64,000 nt of DNA from Hyphomicrobiales bacterium (GTDB taxonomy: Bacteria; Pseudomonadota; Alphaproteobacteria; Rhizobiales; Beijerinckiaceae), in NCBI GenBank assembly GCA_019247605.1, contig JAFBAS010000188.1, forward strand, positions 25,847 through 89,846, read 5' to 3'. Under the pieces are notes generated by a model. The model was not told where the DNA came from. It made no database searches and saw only the letters and a list, made by a program, of their open reading frames with translations. Within the stretch, counting starts at the first letter, position 1. Each line of letters starts with the position of its first letter. Shown piece after piece: positions 1 to 8,281 of the stretch. The position numbers and the translations under genes are program-made.

Positions 1-422
1 GCCATCCCTTGCGGCTTCAGCGCCGAGCAGGTGAGCGCGCGACGCGAAACGCCGACGCGCGCCTTGAGCTCGGCGAAGCCTTGTCGCGGCCCGCCGAAGG
101 CCGCGAGCATCTCGGGCGGCAAGATCGCATCATGCAAGGCGACATCATCCAGAAGCGACGCGTTACCGAACAGCATGTTCATGAGCTGGCCGGCGTCGTC
201 GCCCGTAGTCTGCGCATTGAGGCCGATGCGCGCCTCGAATAGGCCCCTGCCGAGGTCGCGGATTTCGTGCACCTCGCCCACGATCTCGTCGAGCACGCAC
301 TCATCCTCGATGCCCTCGACCGGCATCTCGACGCTTTGCTCGACCGCGATCGCGCGGGCGCGCCCATCGACGACGCCGGCCTCGCAACGGATGTGGTAGA
401 CGGCCTCGATCGAGGATTTCAT
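1..422 (-). CDS. RuBisCO-like protein (form IV type), N-terminal part
   Basis: The gene runs off the left edge; 140 codons are visible from the ATG at 420-422, which is the first in-frame start after an upstream stop. The translation opens MKSSIEAVYHIRCEAG and contains EARIGLNAQTTGDDAGQL, LLDDVALHDAILPPEML and RRALTCSALKPQGM, which I recognise as the N-terminal domain of RuBisCO-like proteins of rhizobia. In that group some members are 3-oxo-isoapionate-4-phosphate decarboxylases/transcarboxylases (OiaX type) of D-apiose breakdown, and do not fix CO2; the catalytic lysine region lies outside the window, so substrate is inference. It is on the same strand as the CUT2 sugar transporter at 1674-4696, which fits a sugar catabolic locus, although two toxin-antitoxin remnants lie between them. 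Confidence 0.8.
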   Translation of the reverse strand, partial: MKSSIEAVYHIRCEAGVVDGRARAIAVEQSVEMPVEGIEDECVLDEIVGEVHEIRDLGRGLFEARIGLNAQTTGDDAGQLMNMLFGNASLLDDVALHDAILPPEMLAAFGGPRQGFAELKARVGVSRRALTCSALKPQGM

Positions 423-572
423 GGCTCCATGAAGCGCGGCGGACGCGAGATTTCAACTAGGAAACAGGCCTTTGCCATGGCGGAACGAAAACTAATGCGG
501 AGGCGGCCATGCGCAGGATGCGGTCCGCAGGTGGGATTGACAGAAAATTGATTGTCCGAAGCGCGGTATTTG

Positions 573-596
573 GTAACATGTCGTATTACGTGTTAC
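573..596 (+). promoter_or_regulatory. Inverted repeat, probable HigA operator
   Basis: GTAACATG at 573-580 faces CGTGTTAC at 589-596 across an 8-base spacer (7 of 8 arm positions complementary). It ends four bases before the higB ATG and follows a TTGACA at 537-542. Antitoxins of the HigA family repress their own operon through such palindromes, so autoregulation is the likely role. The -10 element is not clear. Confidence 0.5.
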
Positions 597-600
597 AGCC

Positions 601-879
601 ATGATCGACAGCTTCAGCCACAAAGGCCTGAAACGGCTATTTGAAGACAATGACCGCCGCCTGATCCGACCAGACTTGGTTGAACGCGTCTCGATCATTT
701 TGGCATATCTCGATGCCGCCAAAACGATTGATGATCTCAATATTCCAAGCCTTCGACTCCATTCTCTTAAGGGAGAATATCGGGGTTACTGGTCCGTCAC
801 GGTCCGCGCAAATTGGCGCATTGTATTCCAGTTCGATGATGGCGCGGTCTCTGCGATCGAGTTGATCGATTACCACTGA
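601..879 (+). CDS. higB: HigB-type mRNA interferase toxin
   Basis: A 92-residue RelE/HigB-superfamily toxin. Seen in the sequence: the N-terminal IDSFSHKGLKRLFED block, central LRLHSLKGEYRGYWSVTVRANWRIVFQFD and a C-terminal IELIDYH, which match the HigB family of ribosome-dependent RNases in length and order. The ATG sits four bases after a palindrome and has no clear Shine-Dalgarno sequence, so its translation is probably weak. It is followed 17 bases later by the antitoxin gene, the reversed toxin-first order typical of higBA. No frameshift or stop is visible, so the module looks intact. Confidence 0.9.
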   Translation: MIDSFSHKGLKRLFEDNDRRLIRPDLVERVSIILAYLDAAKTIDDLNIPSLRLHSLKGEYRGYWSVTVRANWRIVFQFDDGAVSAIELIDYH

Positions 880-896
880 AGAAGGGAGAGTTGGCG

Positions 897-1184
897 ATGA
901 TGAAGAACCCCCCACATCCCGGCATCGGAATCAGGGACGAAATCGCTGAGCTTGGCCTCTCTGTTGCGCAAGCCGCCAAGGGGCTCGGCGTGACTCGCCA
1001 GCAGCTCCATCGGGTCATCAACGGCCGATGCGCCATCACGCCGGAAATGGCCTTGCGATTGGAGAAGTCGATCGGCAGCAACGCCGATTTCTGGCTGCGC
1101 CTACAGGTCAATTACGACCTGGCGAAGGTGCGTGCGCGCGCCGGCTCGATCAAGGCCATCCGCTTGGAGCGGAAAGTCGCGTAG
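897..1184 (+). CDS. higA: HigA-type antitoxin, HTH XRE family
   Basis: A 95-residue antitoxin that would neutralise HigB and repress the operon. The helix-turn-helix spans roughly residues 22-60 (LSVAQAAKGLGVTRQQLHRV, then NGRCAITPEMALRLEKSIG), followed by the family's NADFWLRLQVNYDLAKVR. The start at ATG 897 is chosen because AGGGAG at 883-888 is well spaced from it; an in-frame TTG at 891 is the alternative. It directly follows higB with no promoter of its own. Confidence 0.9.
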   Translation: MMKNPPHPGIGIRDEIAELGLSVAQAAKGLGVTRQQLHRVINGRCAITPEMALRLEKSIGSNADFWLRLQVNYDLAKVRARAGSIKAIRLERKVA

Positions 1185-1259
1185 ATAACCTTAAAACCGA
1201 ACTCCAAATATTGGTTTAACTGACGGATCGAGTTGGAAGGAAGGGATTAACATGGGGTT

Positions 1260-1556
1260 GTGGGCGCGAGGGATAAGATCCGTAAGGGATTGACGGAGGC
1301 CGTCGCGTATGCGCGCGGCCAGGTTGGCGGTGCTCGCGTGCGTGAGGTCAAGGTGCCGCAGAGTATCGACGTTCATGCCGTGAGAAGTAAGCTTGGCATG
1401 TCGTAGCGGGAATTTGCGTTGCGGTTTGGCTTCAGCTTGGCGACGGTAAAGAATTGGGAGCAGGGACATCGCATGCCGGAAGCATCGGCAAGGGTTTTAC
1501 TGACCATCATTGATCGGGAGCCAGACGCGGTCGTGCGCGCTCTCGCTGTCGGATAG
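1260..1556 (+). pseudogene. Orphan XRE/NadS-like antitoxin gene with in-frame stop
   Basis: Read in one frame from GTG 1260, the DNA gives DKIRKGLTEAVAYARGQ, then VPQSIDVHAVRSKLGMS, a TAG at 1404-1406, and then [20 protein letters not shown] and [20 protein letters not shown] before TAG 1554-1556. Across the stop this is a full helix-turn-helix antitoxin of the type paired with RelE/HigB-2 toxins; the broken codon sits where the family normally has Q (MSQREFA), so CAG to TAG explains it. A better ribosome site (GGAAGG) precedes an ATG at 1252 in another frame, so a second indel near the start is possible. No toxin gene is next to it. A hairpin terminator follows. Confidence 0.75.
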
Positions 1557-1581
1557 CCGATATTCATCCAATGTAAAAGAA

Positions 1582-1615
1582 GGCCGGATTAGCCGATCGT
1601 CCGGCCCTTTGTTTT
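1582..1615 (+). terminator. Rho-independent terminator
   Basis: GGCCGGA (1582-1588) pairs with TCCGGCC (1600-1606) across an 11-base loop, and CTTTGTTTT follows. It ends transcription coming from the higBA and decayed antitoxin side, before the convergent sugar transporter genes. Confidence 0.7.
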
Positions 1616-1673
1616 GCCTCGCTGCTAGCAAAGGGATTGTTCCCTATCGTCACGCCTCCGCCTTGGGCGCACC

Positions 1674-2420
1674 TCACGCGGCACCCGCGACGATGAGCTC
1701 GAGCACATCCTTCTCGGTCGTGTCCTTGATGCGGCGCTCGCCCGCATTCACGCCGCGCTTCAGCACCATCACCCGGTCACCGACCTCGAAAATGTCGGTG
1801 AGACGATGCGAGATGATGACTTGCGCGACGCCTTGGCGCTTCAGCTCCGCCATGGTCTCGAGAAGCTTCGCGGTCGCCATGACGGAGAGGTTCGCGGTCG
1901 GCTCGTCGAAGATCACCACCTTCGGCTCGAATGAAAGCGCGCGTGCGATGGCGACCGATTGCTGGCGCCCGCCCGAGAGGCTCTCGACTTTCGCGTGCAC
2001 CGAATTCACGTCGACCTTGAGCCGATCGAGAACCCTGGCCGCATCGCCATACATGCGGGCCCGATCGACAAAAACCCCGAAACGGCGCGGCCAGCGGCCA
2101 AGGAAGATGTTCTGCCCCACATCCATGTTCCCGCACAGCGCAAAATCCTGGTAGATCATCTCGATGCCGCGCTCGCGGCTGTCGCGAGGGCTTGCGAAAT
2201 CGACCGCCTCGCCTGCGACGAGGATTTCTCCGCCGTCGCGGCGGTAGGCGCCGGTGAGCACCTTCATCAGGGTGGATTTCCCTGCCGAGTTGTCGCCCAC
2301 AAGGCCGAGGATCTCACCAGCTCCGAGGCGGAAATCGACGCCTGAAAGCGCACGCACCGGCCCGAACGCCTTGTCGATCTTCCGCATCTCGATGAGCGGC
2401 GTTTCGGAATTTGCGTTCAT
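1674..2420 (-). CDS. CUT2 sugar ABC transporter, ATP-binding protein
   Basis: A 248-residue single-ABC-domain ATPase of the FrcA type. Visible motifs: Walker A GDNSAGKST (usually GENGAGKST), Q-loop MIYQDFAL, signature SLSGGRQQSVAIARAL, Walker B VVIFDEPTANLS and the switch histidine in IISHRLTDIF. It would power uptake of a monosaccharide through the fused permease just upstream. The ATG at 2420 overlaps the permease stop (ATGA), showing an operon with coupled translation. Typical E. coli RbsA-like proteins have two ABC domains; a single domain is normal for the FrcA/rhizobial branch. The substrate is not shown by the sequence. Confidence 0.9.
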   Translation of the reverse strand: MNANSETPLIEMRKIDKAFGPVRALSGVDFRLGAGEILGLVGDNSAGKSTLMKVLTGAYRRDGGEILVAGEAVDFASPRDSRERGIEMIYQDFALCGNMDVGQNIFLGRWPRRFGVFVDRARMYGDAARVLDRLKVDVNSVHAKVESLSGGRQQSVAIARALSFEPKVVIFDEPTANLSVMATAKLLETMAELKRQGVAQVIISHRLTDIFEVGDRVMVLKRGVNAGERRIKDTTEKDVLELIVAGAA

Positions 2421-4696
2421 CTTGCATCCCTCGGGCGCGAGCCGCGTCGCAAGGCCGTGATCGCGCGTGAAACGATGTGCTCTTGCCGCAGCCAGATATC
2501 GGCGATCACCGCGAGGATCAAAATCGAGCCGATGAAGACGTTCATCCAATGCTGCGGAAGCACATAGGAGCCGCCGCTCGGCAGAAGAATCTGCAGCGAC
2601 AGCAATGCGCGGATCAGGGTGATGGCAGCCGCGCCCGCGAGCGACCCCAGGATCGTGCCGTGCCCCCCGAAGATCGAGCCGCCGCCCACGATCACGGAGG
2701 CGATGGCGTCGAGCTCGCGCAATTGTCCGGCCGCGGGATTGAACGAGCGCAAATAGGCCGCATAGATGATCCCGGCACAAGCCGCGCAAAGCGAGGACGC
2801 GACCAGCGACAGGAAGCGCACCCGGCGCGTGTCGATGCCGGCATAGCCCGCGGCGCGCTCATTGCCGCCGGTCGCGTAGACCATCTGGCCCCAATGTGTT
2901 CGCGCGAGCACGATGGCGGCGCCGCAGGCAAGGATCAGCAGGAAAAGCGTTTGCACGCTGACCGCGCTCGCAAAGCTTGCCCACCAGCCCTTGCCTGGCT
3001 GAGCGCCGAGCGCGGTGAGCACCTCGGCGAGGCTTCGCCCCATCAGCGTGAAACCTGAAGGAAAACCCGAAAGCTGGCGTCCCGCGACCAGCCAGGCCGC
3101 GAGGCCGCGCGCGATGTAGAAGGTGGAGAGCGTCGCCACGAATGATGGGAGGCGGAACCGCGTGGCGAGCGTGCCGTTCACGATGCCGCAGGCAAGCCCC
3201 GCCAGAAGCGCGAGGGACACCGCTGCGATGGGCGCAAGCTCGAGCTCCTTCAAACAGAAGGCCGAGACCGCCGCCGCGAGCGCGAGCACGGAGCCGACCG
3301 AAAGATCGATGTCGCCGGCCGCGATGACGAAGGTGAGCCCGACGCTCAGAATGCCGATCTCGGTAAAGGCGGTGAGCATGGCGAACGAGTTGTCGAGGCC
3401 GGCCCAGAAATCCGGCCGCAACACGAATCCCACGAGCCAAAGCGCGATCGTGAGAAGAATCGCCGCCGCGTCCCGGCGTGCGAGAAAGGCGGCGATAGGT
3501 CCCGTTGCCGAATGCGTTCGCTCGAGCGCCGAGGCGGTTCGGGTTCGCGCCGCTAAGGCCGCCGCGTCCCCGCGAGGCGCAAGGAGGGGCAAGGGCGCGC
3601 GCATGAGCCAGGCGCGCAGGCGGCCAAGACCGCCTGCCGTCGCCCAAGGCTCGATGAGCACGGCGCCGACGAGCAGGAGGCCGAGAAAAGCCGGCACGGC
3701 TCCGGGAGGCAATTGGGCCACGGCGCCGATTTCCATCTGCACGCCGCCGACGTCCACCATTCGGGTGATCGGCACGCCTTCGCGCAGCACCTTGTCGATC
3801 AGCACCGTGAGCACGGCGCCGAGGCACGAGCCAAGCACGCGTCCGCGTCCGCCGCTGATCGAAGCCCCGCCGACGATCACGGCCGCAATGACGATGAGCT
3901 CGGCTCCCTGGCCGTTTTGCGAGGTGATGCCCTTGTCCTGCGCCACATTCATCAAGCCGGCGAGCGTCGCAGCAAGCGCCGAGAGCACATAGGAGCGGAT
4001 GCGTGCGCGCGTTGTTGAGATGCCCGCATAGCGGGCCGCCTGCTCATTGCCGCCGACGGCCGCCGTCTCGTAGCCGGCCCGTGTCTTGCCGAGCGCGACA
4101 GCGCCGACAAGCGCCACGATGACGAAGATGACGATCTGGTTGTTGAACCCCGCTGCATTCGTCTCGCCCAGACGAAAGAACCACGGATCGGCCGCAGCCT
4201 TCTGCCCGAACGCGATCGTGTTGCCGCCCGAAAGGCCGAGCACCAGGCCTCGTCCGATGAACAAGGTCGACAAGGTCGCGATGAAGGCCGGCACGCGCAA
4301 GACGGTCACGAGAATTCCGTTCACGAACCCGACGAGGAGCCCGGCCCCGATGCAGACCGCGAGCGCGATGGCGATCCCCGCATCCGCGTGGGAAGGCGCG
4401 TAAGCGACGGAGAAGACGGTCGAGACGAGGCCGAGCGTCGAGCCGACCGAGAGATCGAGCTCGCGGTTCACGATCACGAAGGTCATGCCGACCGCCATCA
4501 CCCCGAACCGGGACGCATCGCGCAACACCGCCGCAAACGCATCCGTGGTGCCGAAGAAAGCCGGGTTGACGAGGGCGCCCGCGAGATAAAGCCCGGCCAT
4601 GAGCAAAAGAAGACCGGCTTCCCACCCGCCCCAAAGCTCAGCCGGCGCCTTCAATGCAGCCGGAATGGTTCCTGCTTCTGTGCTCGCCGCGCTCAT
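2417..4696 (-). CDS. CUT2 sugar ABC transporter, two permease domains fused
   Basis: A 759-residue inner-membrane protein made of two RbsC-like BPD_transp_2 domains in tandem. Each half carries the family's core: MTFVIVNRELDLSVGSTLGL then VNGILVTVLRVPAFIATLST in the first, and LTFVIAAGDIDLSVGSVLAL then VNGTLATRFRLPSFVATLST in the second. A loop rich in Ala and Arg (around residues 365-400) joins them. Such fusion lets one chain form the whole channel, which is usually a dimer of separate subunits. It is co-transcribed with the ATPase. The periplasmic binding protein expected upstream is absent: recO is the next gene. The partner may lie left of the window or elsewhere. Confidence 0.9.
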   Translation of the reverse strand: MSAASTEAGTIPAALKAPAELWGGWEAGLLLLMAGLYLAGALVNPAFFGTTDAFAAVLRDASRFGVMAVGMTFVIVNRELDLSVGSTLGLVSTVFSVAYAPSHADAGIAIALAVCIGAGLLVGFVNGILVTVLRVPAFIATLSTLFIGRGLVLGLSGGNTIAFGQKAAADPWFFRLGETNAAGFNNQIVIFVIVALVGAVALGKTRAGYETAAVGGNEQAARYAGISTTRARIRSYVLSALAATLAGLMNVAQDKGITSQNGQGAELIVIAAVIVGGASISGGRGRVLGSCLGAVLTVLIDKVLREGVPITRMVDVGGVQMEIGAVAQLPPGAVPAFLGLLLVGAVLIEPWATAGGLGRLRAWLMRAPLPLLAPRGDAAALAARTRTASALERTHSATGPIAAFLARRDAAAILLTIALWLVGFVLRPDFWAGLDNSFAMLTAFTEIGILSVGLTFVIAAGDIDLSVGSVLALAAAVSAFCLKELELAPIAAVSLALLAGLACGIVNGTLATRFRLPSFVATLSTFYIARGLAAWLVAGRQLSGFPSGFTLMGRSLAEVLTALGAQPGKGWWASFASAVSVQTLFLLILACGAAIVLARTHWGQMVYATGGNERAAGYAGIDTRRVRFLSLVASSLCAACAGIIYAAYLRSFNPAAGQLRELDAIASVIVGGGSIFGGHGTILGSLAGAAAITLIRALLSLQILLPSGGSYVLPQHWMNVFIGSILILAVIADIWLRQEHIVSRAITALRRGSRPRDAR

Positions 4697-4840
4697 GGCT
4701 CACTTTCCGAGGATAAGCTTTCCTGGCGGGCGACAAATCGGTGTGCCCGTGAATTGTTTCCCTCGCTCTTCGCGTGCCGCCGGAGAGAGGGAGCGAGGAG
4801 CGAAGACCTGATAGTTGGCTTCTCATTAAAAGGCCCTCGG

Positions 4841-5569
4841 CTAATTAATTGCACGAACAATGCTGATAAACCGCTCGCGCGCTTCTGGCAGCGCAAGCCC
4901 GCGGGGTTCATGCACGTGCCGTGACAGAAAATAGCCGGTGAGTCGAAAACCCGCTTCAATATCAACAACATTCGGGAGGGCGCGGGCCTGCTCATCCACC
5001 AGGAACGCCGGAAGGGCCAGGAGCTTGTCGGCATATTGTTTGCCGGATTCCAAAGATACGGCTCTCCCGCTCTTTGGCGAGACGAAAGCGAGGTTCTCGT
5101 TCTTGCCGGTCACGACGCAAGCCGAAAGGTCGAGGCCGAAACCGAGCTCGGCCAGAAGAGCGAGCTCGAAGCGCAAAAGCAGCGGAGCGGCGATTTCCGG
5201 CTCGCGCAGATGTTCACCGATGATGCGCACCGCTTCGTAAAGCTCCGGATGAGGCTCGCGCTCGGCAAGCAGGCGCAAATGTGACGCCAAAGTCGCGAAG
5301 CCATAAAGTGCGGCGGGCGAACCGAACATCTCGGCGGCGCGAAGCTCTCCGGCTTCCACCTGGAAGGTGCCGAGCTGCGAGTCGAGCCTCGCGCGCCAGG
5401 TGATCTGCGCGAGATTGCCCGGCTGAAGGGACGCTGCGAGGCGCCGCGACCGCCCGCCCCGCACGATGCCAAGGTGGCGCCCATGCTGGCGCGTCAGCGT
5501 CTCGAGGATGACCGAGGTCTCACCATGGGACCTCGCACCCAGGATCACGGCCTCATCGGACCATTGCAT
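4841..5569 (-). CDS. recO: DNA repair protein RecO
   Basis: A 242-residue RecO, which anneals single strands and loads RecA with RecR in RecF-pathway repair. The N-terminal OB fold is seen as MQWSDEAVILGARSHGETSVILETLTRQHGRHLGIVRGG, followed by the helical domain (EPHPELYEAVRIIGEHL, LLLRFELALLAELGFGLDL). The ending with HVHEPRGLALPEARERF matches alphaproteobacterial RecO. It lies downstream of era on the same strand, the usual rnc-era-recO order, though 130 bases containing an inverted repeat separate them. Confidence 0.95.
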   Translation of the reverse strand: MQWSDEAVILGARSHGETSVILETLTRQHGRHLGIVRGGRSRRLAASLQPGNLAQITWRARLDSQLGTFQVEAGELRAAEMFGSPAALYGFATLASHLRLLAEREPHPELYEAVRIIGEHLREPEIAAPLLLRFELALLAELGFGLDLSACVVTGKNENLAFVSPKSGRAVSLESGKQYADKLLALPAFLVDEQARALPNVVDIEAGFRLTGYFLSRHVHEPRGLALPEARERFISIVRAIN

Positions 5570-5636
5570 GCTCGACCATCGTCAATTGCCAAGGTCACGA
5601 TCATATCCAAAAAGCCAAGCCGTTTTGTGTAGAAGC

Positions 5637-5661
5637 ACGCCAAATCGGCGATTTGGTGCGT
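5637..5661. repeat. Inverted repeat between era and recO
   Basis: ACGCCAAATC faces GATTTGGTGCGT around GGC; the arms match over ten positions if one extra T is allowed in the right arm. No T-run follows on either strand, so it is not a standard intrinsic terminator. It could be an operator or an RNA hairpin between era and recO. Confidence 0.4.
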
Positions 5662-5699
5662 CAACACCCCGCCGGTGCTCGTTCTTAAGCTGGACCACC

Positions 5700-6620
5700 T
5701 TACGATCGCGGGAAATCCAGCCCCATCTCTCGGTAGCGTTCCGGGTCGTCCGACCAATTCTCCCGCACCTTGACGAACAAGAACAGGTGGACCCGTGCCT
5801 CGATGATCTCCTCGAGCTCGCGGCGCGCCGACGCACCGATCGCCTTGATGGTCTGCCCGCCCTTTCCGAGCATGATCTTGCGCTGGCTTTCACGCTCCAC
5901 ATAAATGGTCTGCTCGATGCGGACCGCCCCGCCCCGCGCCGCCTCCCACGAGGTGGTCTCGACGGTCGAGCGATAAGGCAATTCCTCGTGCAGCCGGTCA
6001 TAGATCTTCTCGCGCGTGATTTCGGCCGCCATCATCCGCATCGGCATGTCTGAAAGCTGGTCTTCCGGATAATGCCAGGGACCCGTCGGCATGCGCGCCG
6101 CGAAGGCGCGGCGAAGCTCCGCGATGCCGTCGCCCGTGAGTGCCGAGATCATGAACGTCTCCTCGAAGGCGAGGCGCTCGTTGATCTTGGACGAAAGCAA
6201 GATGAGCGCCGTTTTATCGGGGAGCGCATCGATCTTGTTGAGGAGCAGCAATTTGCGCCGGGGCTCTCCGGCGAGCCGATCGAGAATGGCGGCCGCCTCC
6301 GCATCGAGCCCCTTGCGGGCGTCGACCAGGAAGGCGACGACGTCCGCATCCTCGGCACCGCTCCAGGCGCTCGTCACCATGGCGCGGTCGAGGCGGCGCT
6401 TGGGGACGAAAATGCCGGGCGTGTCGACGAAGATGACCTGCGCCGACCCTTCGATCGCGATCGCACGCACGAGCGCACGCGTCGTTTGCGCCTTGCGCGA
6501 CACGATCGACACCTTTTGGCCGACGAGTGCGTTGAGAAGCGTCGATTTGCCGGCGTTCGGTGCGCCGATGAGGGCGACGAAACCGCATCGTTTCGCCTCC
6601 TCGGTTGAGGCAGCGCTCAC
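5700..6620 (-). CDS. era: GTPase Era
   Basis: A 306-residue GTPase needed for 16S rRNA maturation and 30S assembly. GTPase motifs are G1 GAPNAGKST, G3 DTPG, G4 NKID and G5 SAL; the C-terminal KH RNA-binding domain contains KIMLGKGGQTIKAIGASAR. The start is GTG at 6620, which overlaps the rnc stop (GTGA), giving the expected N-terminus just before CGFVALIGAPN. A longer in-frame extension exists upstream but would lie inside rnc and has no family match. Confidence 0.95.
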   Translation of the reverse strand: MSAASTEEAKRCGFVALIGAPNAGKSTLLNALVGQKVSIVSRKAQTTRALVRAIAIEGSAQVIFVDTPGIFVPKRRLDRAMVTSAWSGAEDADVVAFLVDARKGLDAEAAAILDRLAGEPRRKLLLLNKIDALPDKTALILLSSKINERLAFEETFMISALTGDGIAELRRAFAARMPTGPWHYPEDQLSDMPMRMMAAEITREKIYDRLHEELPYRSTVETTSWEAARGGAVRIEQTIYVERESQRKIMLGKGGQTIKAIGASARRELEEIIEARVHLFLFVKVRENWSDDPERYREMGLDFPRS

Positions 6621-7333
6621 GCCGCGCTCGCCTGCCAGACGCCGAGCTCGCGCAACATCGCTTCGGCCGCCGCCTGCTCGGCCACGCGCTTCGAGGGCCC
6701 GACCGCCTCTTTGACTTTTTGCCCCTCGACCGAGACGCTGATGCGAAAAAGTGGTGAATGGTCGGGCCCCTCGCGTGCGAGTATCGCATAGCTCGGCGTC
6801 GCAAGCCCGCGCGCTTGCGCCCATTCCTGCAGCGCAGTCTTCGGGTCGATGCGCGGCCTTGCCGATACGCGCAAGCGCCCCTTCACGGCGCCGACCACGA
6901 GCGTGTTCGCCGCCTCATAGCCGCCATCGAGAAAGACGGCGCCAATGAGCGCTTCGGCGACATCGCCCAAAATGGCGCGGTTGTGTCGTCCGCCGCTTTG
7001 CGCCTCGCCGGCACCGAGGCGAATATGGTCGCCGAGGCGCCAGGTCTCCGCAAGCTCGGCGCAGCTTTCACGGCGGACGAGCTCGGTGAGGCGCTTCGAA
7101 AGATCGCCTTCTTGAGCCGCGGGAAACTCGCGATAGAGAAGCGCCGCGATGATGAGGCCGAGCACGCGGTCGCCGAGGAACTCGAGCCGCTGATAGCTGT
7201 TCACGCGTGAACGCGCTCCCGCCACCGCGCTCACATGCGTGAGCGCCAGCGCGAGGAGCTCCTTATCCGCAAAGCGATAGCCGATGAGCGCCTCGAGCGC
7301 CTCGGGCGTTGCGCTTCCCCCACCACGCTTCAT
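6617..7333 (-). CDS. rnc: Ribonuclease III
   Basis: A 238-residue double-strand RNase that processes rRNA precursors and structured mRNAs. The RNase III signature is RLEFLGDRVLGL, with the second acidic cluster in ILGDVAEALIGAVFLDGG; a double-stranded RNA-binding domain occupies about residues 160-233 (DPKTALQEWAQARGLATPSY to EQAAAEAMLREL). The ATG at 7333 is taken as start because it leaves 16 bases after the lepB stop and fits family length. Its stop overlaps the era start. Confidence 0.95.
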   Translation of the reverse strand: MKRGGGSATPEALEALIGYRFADKELLALALTHVSAVAGARSRVNSYQRLEFLGDRVLGLIIAALLYREFPAAQEGDLSKRLTELVRRESCAELAETWRLGDHIRLGAGEAQSGGRHNRAILGDVAEALIGAVFLDGGYEAANTLVVGAVKGRLRVSARPRIDPKTALQEWAQARGLATPSYAILAREGPDHSPLFRISVSVEGQKVKEAVGPSKRVAEQAAAEAMLRELGVWQASAA

Positions 7334-7349
7334 GCGCCGAACGAGCCGG

Positions 7350-8135
7350 TCATTTGATGCGCTGGAAAATGCGGTCCCAACGCACGCTCCAGGGCCAGTT
7401 CCATGACCTCGAGGCGCCGGCATTCTCATCGAGGGAAAGAAAAATGACCTCAGCTCTTCCCTCGAGATTATCGAAAGGCACATAGCCGACGTCGCGCAAG
7501 GTGCGCGAATCCAGCGAGTTGTCGCGATTATCGCCCATCATGAAATAATGGCCGGGCGGCACCGTATAGACCTGCGTATTGCTCCAATACCCCGAGTCGC
7601 CGTTCCTCTGGATGATTTCATGCGAGACACCGTTCGGCAGCGTCTCCGTGTAGTGCGGCACGTCCACGGGGCGGCCGAAATTATCCGACATGCGATAGGG
7701 CGGCAGCGGGGTGCGCTGCGTCTCCTGGCCGTTGATGTAAAGGCGCGCATCGATCATCTGGATGCGATCGCCAGGCAAGCCGATGACACGCTTGATGAAA
7801 TCGGTCTTTCCGTCCTTAGGCAGCTTGAAAACCGCGAGGTCGCCACGCTGGGGCTCGCTGGCCATGATCCGGCCTTCAAAGTTCGTCAGGCCGAATGGAA
7901 ACGAGTATTTGGAGAGGCCATAGGCGAGCTTGGAGACGAGCACATAATCACCGACCAGCAGGGCAGGCACCTCCGACTGCGATGGAATATTGAAGGGCTG
8001 GAAAACCAGTCGCAGCGAGAGCAGGGCTATCCCGACGATCGTGGCTGCGCCGATGAGGACAATTTCGAACGTCCTTCCCGCGGGCCGCATCTGGGCTCGG
8101 CTCCGCTCGCCCGAAACGCCCTCGAGACCCGTCAT
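7350..8135 (-). CDS. lepB: Signal peptidase I paralogue with altered active-site box
   Basis: A 261-residue S26 signal peptidase-like membrane protein that would cleave leader peptides in the periplasm. One N-terminal membrane segment (about residues 22-44) precedes the catalytic region. The lysine box (DFIKRVIGLPGD) and the GDNRDNSLDSR box are normal. The serine box reads IPSQSEVPALLVGDY instead of IPSGSMxPTL: the catalytic serine is kept but the neighbouring Gly becomes Gln and the Met becomes Glu. The central 150 residues are nearly identical to the upstream copy at 8282-9133, while both termini differ and the C-terminus is shorter. It may be a specialised or impaired peptidase. It sits immediately before rnc in the same transcription unit. 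Confidence 0.9.
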   Translation of the reverse strand: MTGLEGVSGERSRAQMRPAGRTFEIVLIGAATIVGIALLSLRLVFQPFNIPSQSEVPALLVGDYVLVSKLAYGLSKYSFPFGLTNFEGRIMASEPQRGDLAVFKLPKDGKTDFIKRVIGLPGDRIQMIDARLYINGQETQRTPLPPYRMSDNFGRPVDVPHYTETLPNGVSHEIIQRNGDSGYWSNTQVYTVPPGHYFMMGDNRDNSLDSRTLRDVGYVPFDNLEGRAEVIFLSLDENAGASRSWNWPWSVRWDRIFQRIK

Positions 8136-8281
8136 CGCGAGTTAGCACCTGCACGCGACCTTGCGGCTCCACGCAACCTTGCGGCTTCATCCGACTTGGC
8201 CATGGCCTTCGAGTACGACGCGACGGATGATGCCGGGCGGAAGCTATCCTCTCTCGTGATACGAGGAGAACGGGCAATCAT

